Below, piece by piece: positions 1-12,000 of a stretch of DNA of 35,651 nt. How positions within the stretch are numbered: position 1 is the stretch's first letter; every line of letters starts with the position of its first letter. The translations under genes and the position numbers were made by a program. The DNA lies in the NCBI GenBank assembly GCA_947507875.1, contig CANNQP010000038.1, positions 1 to 35,651 of the forward strand, given 5' to 3'. Origin of the DNA: Verrucomicrobiaceae bacterium (GTDB lineage Bacteria; Verrucomicrobiota; Verrucomicrobiia; Verrucomicrobiales; Verrucomicrobiaceae). Below the pieces are notes generated by a model. It did not search any database and was not told the origin of the DNA. It was given only the letters and a program-made list of their open reading frames with translations.

Positions 1-3000
1 AACGTGGACTTTGGCTATTTTCGCGGTGATGTCACTGCAGGTAGCGCTGCGGTAAGTAACGTCAAAACCGCGCAGACTCTTGTTGCTGGAATTTCAGTGA
101 GTGGAGATGGTATTCCAGACAATACACAGATCGACTTGGTGGATGGTCCTAACAATCGGTTGAAACTTACCAAGTCGCCTACCTTTAGCTCTTCTGGCAT
201 TGTGCTCTACACGCTACAAGGCAATACCGTGGTGAATAACACGACAATCAACGGACTGACGAACACGCACGGTTTGGTGGTTGGGATGACGCTTCGAGGT
301 AACTCAGTCGCACCAGGAGCGACCATTACATCGATTAATGCGGGGGCGGGCACACTGACGATGTCACTGCCGGCCGTGGCTACGGCTAATGCAGTTCCTT
401 TGTCAATTTTCACCGTTCGCACGGTCAGCGGAAATCTATTTCTTGAGGATGTTACGGCCGCAGGTTCTTACAACCCTGGGATGGTAGCTCGTGGTGTTGC
501 GATTCCGACAGACACCTACGTGACCGATAATAGTGCAAATTCACTGACCCTCTCTCGTTCAGCGACAGCGAACACGACAGTAGCTCTACCTGCAACGCTG
601 ATCGGAAGTCGCACCTTGTTTCGACGCTTGGGAACATTCACTCAAGGAAATCGTTCGGTGACAGGGGTTTCATCAACCGTTGGTTTGGTCGTTGGTATGC
701 CGGTTGTTTTGCCAGGAGTGGTACCCCCAGGGACTCGAATTGAGGCGATTCCGAGTGCCAATACCCTCACTCTTACGCAGGAAGCTTCCACTTTGGCAAC
801 TAGCACCCAATTTATGGTTGGTTTTGACCTGATCTCAGTCGGTGACGCAGGTGCGATCATGGTCGCTGCTGGCGGTAATACAGGCAGCTGGGTATCGGTA
901 ACCAATCCAGCCGGATCGACCGCTGTCCTCAACAGTGTGGCTTGGGCCCCCAGTAGCGTACTATTCGCAGCGGTTGGATCCAATGGTCTGATGATGCGCT
1001 CCAACAACGGCTTTGTCTGGACACGTCAAACGCCACCGCTTGCTGACGTCGAGAATGTGATCACGGCGGTGGACAGCGCAAACCGACAGATAACACTGAA
1101 TAACAATGCCGTGGTGAGTGCGACCAATGTCAGTTTCGCTGCCTTTAAAGCGTCTACAACACTCAACAGCCCAACGATTGCTTCGATCAATGGCATGGGA
1201 GCTTTACGTGATGGTATGCTCATCACCACTCCAACAGGATTCCAACCTGGAACTACCATCCGTTCCACGAATCCAGCAGCCTTCACCATGGAGCTTTCAA
1301 CGACGGCAACAGCTACCATTGCTCAGGCACCGCTTCAGACCTTTACAGGTCTTGTGACGAACGGCAGCAACGTTATCAATGATGTCACTGATTTTAAGGG
1401 ATTGATGCCGGGTATGCTGCTTCACGGAACGGTGCTGAGTAATCCCGTCACGATTGTTTCGATCAATCGAAATGCACGCACGATCACTGTCGCCTCAGCA
1501 TTCACGCAAAATACGAGATCGGGATTTGGTGTGATGTATGGAGACATTACGGCCAATAGCACCAACGTTTCATCCATCAGGCTCGTTTCCAGTGGTCAAA
1601 CCCTTTCTGGGGCAAGCGCTCACTTGACCTCAGGGAGGTCACTAGGTTCGGTCTCTGGGATCATTGACGGCAGCACGTCGATTTCATCCTACAGCTTAAG
1701 CTCAAACGTTGTGACATTGTCGTCTCCAGCCACGGGCAGTGGCTACGTGCCGCTGTTGACCTTCTCTGGCGTGACAACAAACGGCTCAAACGTTATTGAA
1801 AATGTGCCAGTGACAAATCTCACGGGGGTATCGACGGGCATGCAGATTTATGTGACGGGTGCAGCTGATTCGACCACAGCATGGCAAGACAACACGTTTA
1901 CCATCACTGGCATTGCCACGAATGCGGGGGTGTCCACGATTACACTCTCCGCAGCTCCCCTGCTGAATGCTACTGGCAATGCAACGACTGTGCCTCTTGG
2001 CGTTTTCACGGGATTGGCGACCCTTGGGCAAACTCAAATTCGAAGCATCAGCAACAGAATCGGTGAATTACCCCCAGTGCTTTATTTGCCGGACATGCGC
2101 AAAGTGGCGTGGTTAGGAAGCCAATTTGTAGCGGTTGGAGATTATGGAGCCATCTTGACATCTCCAGATGGAACAACTTGGTCGATTAGAGATTCCACGA
2201 CCGCTAGAGACCTTTACGCAATCAGCCAAGTTGGAACGAGACTGCTGGCTGCCGGTGAAAATGGACTCATCGTATCATCAACCAATAGCGGTAGCTCATG
2301 GACGAGTGTGCGAGCAGCAGATAGTCCGGCATTGAACGACTTCCGGGCGATCGAAACCATTCGTGCGGTCACGACAGCACCCACATCAGGGGCGAGAGTC
2401 TTTGTGTATGGCAACGGTGGTCTTGCCTCAAATGATACAGCAGGAGCGAATTGGTCCACATCTCTAGCGGACACATTCAGTGGAACATCAAACACGCTGA
2501 CTCTTGCCGGCCGGGTCGGAGGCGCGGGCTTCATTAGCATTGTGAACGAGGTGACCACCTCCGCTACCACCAGCCCTGCTGGTGGCGTTCTCATCAACCG
2601 CAATAATACCAATCGAATCGGAGATTCAGTAACGCTCGAATCCAAAGGCGGTATGTTCGAATACCGGGTGAATACAGCAGATAACACGGCCTTTTCGGAA
2701 ACCATAGCAGGCTTGTCCTTGAATCAAGGTCAGATTCAGCTTCGCACTTTTCGCGCGGGTGAAACCAATGGAACCAGTACTTTAACCTTTGGTTTTCTCG
2801 AAAATAAACCAGGTGCAACGATTGACTTTCAGGGATGGCAAAACGTCTCAGGATCGCGTTCAATCGTAACGGGAAGTGTCGGTGAAAACACCCGCAATCG
2901 GGTCTTGTTCACGAATGCACCGACGCTGGATGATGGGATTCTGGGTGGTTGGGCGACGATTGACAACGAATGGGCTACCTATGGTGCCAATGGCATAACC

Positions 3001-6000
3001 AGACTGCCTTCAGCTTCCTACAATGCCAATGACCAGAACAGTTGGGTCAGTAGCAATAATGTCAAAATGCTAGGTGGAAGAACATTGACAGCGAATCGAG
3101 TGGTTAACTCATTGAACATTCAGGGCCAAACCTTGAACCTCAATGGCAGGACTCTTAGCATCGAGTCGGGAGGCCTGTTGGTGCACACGGGCACAGCGAC
3201 GATACAAGGTAACTCTTCCAATGCTGTTGGTGGAATTGTCACGGTGGGTGCGGGTATCAATCAATCGCCAGTTTTGAACATCATCAATTCAGCACAGCTG
3301 AACATGAATACGGAGATTGCTGATTTTAACACGAGCATACAGACTGGTGGTGCCACGGCGCTGGCTTCGACAATCATCAACATGGGCAACCTCAGTGGCT
3401 TAACGGTCGGGATGGAAGTGTCTGGAGTTGGGGCTGCGGCCGCAAGCATAGCGCCAGGAACAAGAATTCAGAGCATAGATACCGACAATAGTCGCATCAC
3501 CCTAACCGTGCCTACGACAGGTGCAGTCGCCAGTGGAGCGTCACTGGCTTTCAAAGGTGGTGCGGTAAGCTTGGCAAAGTCTGGAGGTGGGCTGCTCGTA
3601 CTTGGTGGTAGCAACAGTTACACGGGGAAGACCTATCTCAATAATGGAACGGTCAGAGCGTTCAATGCAGGTGCTTTTGGTGCTGAACCCGCTTCTTTTG
3701 TGGCTGACCAAATACAGATCAATGGTGGCATCCTTCAAATGGCTAACCTACCAGTCACCAATCCCTCGTTGCCTTTATCGGATCTAAACATCAATTTTAA
3801 TGACGGAAAACGAGGCATTAACTTTGGTGCAGCAGGGGGTGCGCTAGAAGTGGGTAGTGCGAATCCTAACAACGACGCACAGACCAATGCAGTTCCGATC
3901 GTCAATTTGGTGATTACCAACCCCATTAATGCCATCGGCGCATTGGAATTGAGAGTTAGATCAAATAGCTCTCTCGGAGTTCCTCAATACAATAGCTTGA
4001 TCTTGGGCACGAATACGAGTGCAAATGTGTTTCGAGCAGGATTGAAGACCGAAGCTGGATTTGAGGGTCTCATTAACATCTTTGGTAACAATACGATTGG
4101 AGGCTTCTACAATGAAGGAGGGCGAATACTGATCGAGGGAAACAACAACTTTACAGCTCCAATCAATAATCGTTTAGGTACGGTGACTTTGCGTGGCAAC
4201 AACACATGGAATGGTCGTGGCACATTCACAGAGCCTTTGGTGATCGCAGGTGGTCGTGTGAACCTCGCGACCAGCTCCGCGTGGGGCACGGGTGGTATTA
4301 ATCTTGAGATGACCGGAGGGGCACTCAACCTTATGGGGGTTGATCAAACCATCAGACAGATATCAGGTAGTTCAGGCACTTCGATCCTCAATGATGAGGC
4401 TCCAGATGGATCTTCGACTGTCAATCTTACCTTTGACATCGATCGCAATCAGACCTTTTCAGGCAACATCCTGGATGGATTGAACCAGAGTCGAAATCAA
4501 GTGACTCCAATCCGATTGATCAAAACAGGTTCTGGCATCTTAACCCTCAACAGTTCCGAAAGCACCTTCTCAGGTGGCGTTGAAATTTTGGGGGGCGGTA
4601 TCAATTTGATAACTCTTGGAGGGACTCTCGATCAGCGTTCTTCGCTGGGCACCACGACCTCGGATAATCCAGCCAACCTCGTGATCGATAAAGGTGTTCT
4701 TTCTCTAGCGCCAAGTTTTGCTACGACTTCGGATCGCTCATTGACCATAGGTTCAGGAGCTAATGCAGCCACTTTAGTGGCCAACGGGATCAGTCGTTCG
4801 GCAACCGTAACCTTGGGTCAAGAATTTAGAGATGTGATCTCAGGCACTTATTTAATCACCACGCCGATCGCATTTAAAGGTGCAGGCCCTCGAACCCTGA
4901 CCCTTTCGGGGACGGGTATTGGAGATAACAGTTTTATGATTGAATTGCAGGACAGCGCGGTGGGGGCACCGAGTGGTTTGTTTAAAGCGGGCTCGGGGCG
5001 TTGGGTTCTTGGAAAGGCAGCTCCCTTTACAGGACTAACGACGGTTCAAGAGGGCACTCTAGTTGTGGACAAAAACGATGCATTGGGAACCTCAGGCATT
5101 CCTACCACCGTTTCCGATTCGACCTTCACCGGTAACTTGCCCAATGGCACTCCTGTTTACTTTCCGCTTTTTGCAACACGAACGGCCCCGAGTTTAACAA
5201 CCCTTGCATCTTCGGTTTTCTCCGGGGATTTCCCGAATGATACGCCCATTTTCTTCCCCCTCAATGCCGGGACGGTCTTGCCGGAGGAGATCTTCGAGGA
5301 CACTCAGTATTATGTTGTGCAGGCAACAGGTTCTACCTTTCGGATTTCAAGCTCACCCAGAGGTTCGCCAATCACCCTGTCTTCGAATGGCGTCAATGTG
5401 AAGGTATCTGCGGCCAGCATCTTACCTTCCGGCCTAAGGCCTGATACACTCTATTATGTGGTGGAATCGACAGGTTCGACTTTCAAAGTTTCTCAAACAC
5501 TCAATGGCCCTGCGATTTCTTTGTCTTCGAAAGGGGTCAATGTGCAAGTGGTGCCAAAAATTGATAACTTTCGATCCACTAGTTACGACTTAGCTTCCAA
5601 TCGATTCAGTGGAAGGATTCCGAATGGGGCTACGGTAGCAATCAATACGAAATCTATTGCAGGTGTTTCTGTGGTTACACCAGGTGGCCTCACGCTTCGT
5701 TCTTCTTACTATGTCGTAAACTCCAATGGTAGTAGTTTTCAGTTATCGGAAACTCAAGGAGGTCCGCCGGTGGTATTTACAAGTGAGGGCACCCCCAACT
5801 CTTTATACTATGTCACCAATGCCACAGGGAATAGTGCAGCTGGAGTTAATCTTGTCGGTGGAACATTAGAGTTCAAAGACGTCAACTACTTAGCGCCAGA
5901 GGTGATTAATTTCGAAGGGGGGGCTCTAAACATTCCAGCGAAAACTAGATCATCCTTATCTGGAGATCTCAATGTGAATGCCCCCTCCTCTCGTATCTCT

Positions 6001-9000
6001 GTCGGTGTTGATGCCAATTTAAGACTGGATGGTAACATCCTAGGTTATCACGGAATCAATCAAGAAGGTGAAGGTACCTTAACTCTCACTGGGGAATCAC
6101 TCGCGGCATCCACTGGAGCTAATGGAAATCGTGAGTGGGCCGTGCGCGCTGGCACGCTAGTTTTGGAATACTCGCAGAACAACTTTTCAAAACTTGTCGA
6201 TGCCTCTCCTTTAAGATTAGGTGGCACAAGAAGAGGGGGCACCCTTGTCTTGTCTGGAGGCAATCATGAAGAAATTGTTTCTCAGACTATCTTGGAGTCA
6301 GGTGCCAGCAAAATCTACCGAACCAACGGAGCTAGCACCCTTCGATTAAACTCTCTCAATAGACTTACGGGAAGCACTCTGTACATAGATGGAGGAAGAA
6401 TCGCTAAATCAGATCAACCTAATCTGAACAATGGTGTTTTGGGAACCACTGGAATCATGGGGGCGTGGTCCGTCATTCGTGATGCAATCACCAATGCGTA
6501 TTGGGTGATCCCAGGCACCACTGAGCTTAACTATTTCAGCAGTGTCGATGTGGATAATGATCTGATTACCACAACCAGTGCCCACGTGATCACACGAGAT
6601 AGTGTTGTGACATTCACTTCATCGGGAGTGCTTCCGGGAGGCATTTTGTCTGGGGTTCCTTACTATGTCATCGACACCAATGGAACAAATCGTGTTTTCC
6701 GGATTTCAACGGCAGTGAATGGGCAACGTGTGAATATAACTAGCGCAGGCACTGGAACCCTCGCCGTCAAAAGGGAACAAGGTTTCCAAGCCAATGCAAC
6801 TTCAGACTTATTTACCACGTTTGATGGCCATGGCCTAGCGAATGGTGTGCGTGTTCGCGTCCGTTCCTATGGGGTGCTTCCAATAGGATTATCACCAGAT
6901 ACGGACTATTGGGTGGTTAGAGCCCAAAGTCGGAGTTTTCGACTAAGCCATACGAGAGATGGCTCCCCATTAAGCATTAGTACAAATGGGACAGGACCAC
7001 ATGTCATTCAAACGCAAGGTCTAGAAAAACGTGTTGGTCCAGCCGCTTTGACATTCCAAGTTAATCCAGACTTTCTTCCTGCTTCAGATGGAAATGACAA
7101 GGTTAGGGTAGCAATCGTGTATTCAACGAATGATGGACCGATCACTTCAACATTAAGCGGGCAAGGTACATCTCTAGATCCTTACATCTACACCATCACG
7201 ACAACTCCTCGTGGGATTCCAGAAGATATAGATCGTCCTGCGCCTGATACGAATAGCACCAACGCCATCGTCACCTACGTCAACACAGACGTTGTTGCTG
7301 GTAAAAGGATCGCTGAAATCATCAAGGCGATTCCAAGTCCTTCGTTGAGTAGTGGTATTTCGTTTTCCGAATTCTTGCGTATGCCGGACAATGGTGGTTA
7401 CGGTGCCCCAACAGCGTTGGCTTTCGGAACTTATGATGATGGTCGCCAAGAATTAAGCTGGGCTAAGAATGGCGGAATTCCTGGTAGTCCTTCAACACTG
7501 GATGACGGCTTCATCATGCCATTTGATGGTTATGGCAGTGGATGGGATGCCAATATCAATACGGACGTACAGGATAACATAGGATTGGCTGCTATTCGCA
7601 ATACCTTTTCGCTTCGCTTTGCTAACCAAGCGTCCTACACAGTTAATTTGTTAAACAACGGAGTTAATTCGATACGCACAGGCGCTATATTGGTCTCACC
7701 CTCGGTTGCCGCCAATGACTCTTTCATTACGGGAACAGGTAGGATCACGACAGAAAATCAGGGCAACATTCAAAATCTGTTGTTCCAACAGCACAACACG
7801 TCGGGTTCCTTGATCCTCAACAACAGCATTAGCGATCGCGCTGCTTTTGATCGAACCGGATATTTAACGGCGGACAACCGCAGAAATTTGTATTTGTCTG
7901 ACCTGAGTGGCCTAGGTGTGGGATGGACTGTATCAGGAACAGGAGTTACAGCAGGTTCTGTAGTGGTTCAAATCGACCCAGATGAGCAAAAGGTGGTGCT
8001 GGATCGCAACACGGATAACGTGTTCAGGACTGGACAGACGTATGTTTTCACCAGTCCAGATGGTGCCTCTTCAATCAATAAAGTGGGGGAATACAGCAAT
8101 CCAGGACGCAGGATTCTTGCAGGTATCGCCAATCCTTCAGATCCAACAAAAACTGGAACCGAAGGCTTGACCGTGGGCATGGTGATCACAGGTCCAGGTA
8201 TCACCAATCCCACGTCCGTATTGCAGATCATTGACGGGCATTCCATCAAGCTCAGTCGCGATCACGATGGAAACTACAGACGCGCAGATTATGCATTTAC
8301 GGACGGTGGATCGACATCACTCAGCAGACGCGCGAGTACTGGCAGCAATGATCGCAGGATCGTTCTTGGCGTTGTGCGTGCATTAAGTGGAAATACACCT
8401 CCGACCCTTGTCAGTACAACAGATCTCTATGTTGGTATGCCAATCAGCGGACCAGGGATACCCTTTGGTTCGACCATTACATTTATCTACAATGAAAGTG
8501 ATATTCAAGTCAGCACCAATCACTTCTTTACGGGGGATCGCAAAGTCCTGCGCTTCACTCCATCAATCGGATTGGAAAAACTGGGTGCGGGAACCCTAGC
8601 CTTAACTGGCTCCAGCAGCTACACAGGGGTGACGTTTATTGCGGACGGAACTTTGAGAGTCGGGCAATTAACCGATGGCGGTGTTTCAGGAAGCCTAGGA
8701 GCCTCAAGCGGCGCTTCTTCAAACTTGGTGTTTAATGGCGGTTCCCTCCAGTATGTCGGAGACACTGCACAAACCAACCGTGGTTTTACGGTGGCAGAAT
8801 TTGCCCGTATCAACATTGGGCATGAAAGAACCTTGGCTACCTTTTCAGGGGTAATCTCTTCAGGGCAAGATAGGCTTGAAAAGGATGGGCCTGGCACACT
8901 TGTTTTAAACGGTAATGCCAACCTTTCTGCCTATCGGATCCAGCAAGGGAGGCTATTGTTGCAGTCAATAGATACCAATCCTGCACCAGGAACATTTTCC

Positions 9001-12000
9001 CCAACTAACTTCTCCACAGGGGGATTGACCCAGCTTGTCCTCTCCGGAGGAACATTAGAAGTTCGGGGAACGCCGGAAGGTAATGTGACTCAAACGCTAG
9101 GCACTCAAATGTTGATTGAAGCCGGAGCATCCAAAGTCGTTGCGACTAGCGTGTCAGGTTTCGATCCTAACAATCTTACCATTCCAACATCAGGTAGAAA
9201 TATGGTGTTAAACCTCATGGGGCAGGAAGAATTAACAAGCGTCATTCGTAAGGCGGGTGGTACGGTTCACTTTTTAGAAAATCCAGAATCAGGCGCGGGC
9301 TCGGCAAGCATCTTTCTTATAACGCAAGGCGATGATCGTGCCAGGATACTGCCTTGGGCTACCTATCAGGCAGGGAATGAGGCGCGTGAGGGGGTCAATC
9401 ATTTCGCCTCTATCGAGCTTGGGAACGGTGCCGTTCAGTCTGCTGATGTAGCTTCGCTCTACAGTGGAGGTCCTAACTTTCTGACCCCTAATGGGTGGGC
9501 ATCAAGCCGATCAAGCGCTCGTAACATCAGCCCAACAGAAGATTCTGTTAGGATCAATGGTGGTTTTGTCGGTTTTTCCGGGCAGATCAGTGTGGATCGC
9601 TTTGTGAATGTTCTACGCTACGAAAACAGTGCGACGAGCAATCTGGTGATTGATGCAGGTCGGACCCTAGAGCTAGTTAACGGAGCGATACTCGTTCCGA
9701 CCAGTGTTCGTGACGGAGCTAAATCAATCACTGGTCCAGGCACCCTGACAGGTGGCGCACAAAATGACACAAACAGCGACCTCATCATTCATAACTACAA
9801 CCGATCTGCCGCATTCAACATCGGTGTGAACATTGTAGATAGAACGATACGATCAAACAGCACGACCAATCAGGCCACAGGATTGGGGAGCATCAAACAA
9901 GGCGAGGTTGTGATTCAGTTGATTCGCACAGGTTTGTCCAGTGACTTTTTTTCGATGGTTAGGCCTGGTATGGCCATTTCGGGACCTGGTATAGATTCTG
10001 AGACCTTTGTGGTCAGCTCAGACGTTGCCTTTAGAAGAATTGTCCTGAGTAAGCCTGCGTTAGAAACACGAAGCAATGAAGTTTATACGTTTAAAGATAC
10101 GGTTAACTTTATTCAGACAGGTTTGGGCACGACCATTCTTTCGGGAATGAACAGCTACACAGGGAATACCTATGTTCATGGTGGAGTTCTGCGTTTGGAC
10201 TCGGCAGCTGCTGTTCCCGGTGGATTAGGTTCTACGGGTGGCGCAAGCTCGATCATCGTGCATGGTGGTGTCATCGGTTTGGGGTATGAAGACTTTGAAC
10301 GCCCACTCGGAACTGGAGTGGGGGCAGTGAGGTTTAGTGGTTCAGGCGGTTTTGCGGCCTATAATGCCGACCGTGCTGTCAATATTGGTGGAGAATTCGT
10401 TTCAGAGCCTTTGCGCTTCGGTAACAATGGTTTTGTTCCAGATGGTGCTTCTCTCCTTTTAGGCAGTCACGATGCCACCCACAAAGTGACCTTCATCAAC
10501 CCGATTGACCTGAGTGCATTCAGTCAGGCCATTCGTGTCGAAGATGGTCCAGCCTTCATTGAGGCTGAGCTTGGAGGGCCGCTATCAGGTCTTGGTCGGT
10601 TGATTAAATTCGGCCTCGGTGCGCTTCGATTGGGAGTGAGTAATACGCATTCAGGTGGTTTGGAGGTGGCAGAGGGTAAGTTGATTGTTTCGAACGCTGC
10701 CAATGTGCTTGGCTTGTCATCGGGAGCGTTAAGGATGGGTACAAGCTTAACCAATACAGAAAGTGGTGCTGCGCTTGAAGTGGAAATGGAAGGTGGCGCG
10801 CATTCTAACCGGATCGAATTCGGTTCCATCAATTCTAGAGGAGCTGAGTGGACCCAAGGAGGTATCGTGGACAATCCCCCAGACATTCCAGGTGTGCCAC
10901 CGACAAGAGTGAACGTAGGACAAGAGCTATCTTTCGCCATCGTGGATGGCTATCCAGCCATCGCTTATTATGATGCTACCAATCAAGACCTGAAGTATGT
11001 TCGCGCTTTGGATACTCGGGGAAGCAATTGGGGCGTGCCGGTGGTCGTTGCTTCAAGAGGAAATGTCGGTCGCAATCCTTCATTGACCGTCATCAATGGA
11101 AATCCTGCGATTAGTTTTTATGATGAAACGGCAGGTATGCTTTTGTATTCACGATCAAGTGATGCTCAGGGGGTGGTTTGGGGCAGTCCTATATCCGTGT
11201 TAGGTCAGGCCGTGACGGTGCTATGCGTTGCACCGCTTCCAGATGGCAAAGTTTTGGTGGGCGGTGCCTTTACCAATTTTGATGGTGCCGCGGTGCGTCG
11301 GTTGGTGCGGCTCAATCAGGATGGCAGCATGGATAGCACTTTTGACGCAAACATCATGAATGGTGAAGTGCGGGCGATTCTCCCACAGGATTATGATGCT
11401 GATGGCACCATCGACCGCATACTTGTCGGTGGTACGTTTACAGCTGTTCGCGTTGATAAAAATTCCACTTCTGACCTTTCTAGGAACCGCTTGGTTAGAT
11501 TGAATAGCGACGGCACGCTTGATTCTTCTATCACGCTAAGTGCGAATGGTGATGTGCGCATTATTTCGGCTCAGCAAGATGGGAAGGTTTTAGTGGGAGG
11601 TTCATTCACAAGTTTGAATGGTGCATCGCGCGCAAGACTTGCTAGGTTGAATGCAAACGGCGTGCTGGACACAAGCTTTGGCAATCCGGACATACGCAAC
11701 GGAGAAGTGAGAGCAGTGATTCCTGAAGACGACAATCTTGATGGAACCGTAGATAGTTATGTTGTGGGTGGCTCCTTTACGGACATAGGCGGTGCTACGC
11801 GGAATCGACTGGCTCGGCTGAGTTCTTCGGGAGGTCGTCTCGGATACAACCCAGATGCTAACAATACGGTTTTTGACATAGTGCCACAGCCTGACGGCAA
11901 AATGCTTGTGGCAGGTGCTTTCACCAACTTTGCAGGTGGCGTGGTGGCCCGCACTCGGCTCGCAAGACTTCAAAATGATGGCAGTGTTGATGAAACCTTT

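Noticed and set aside
5122..7010. Prophage fragment suggested by phage-tail-like repeats
   Set aside because: The repeats are in frame inside the giant gene, and no capsid, terminase, integrase or lysis gene is in the window.
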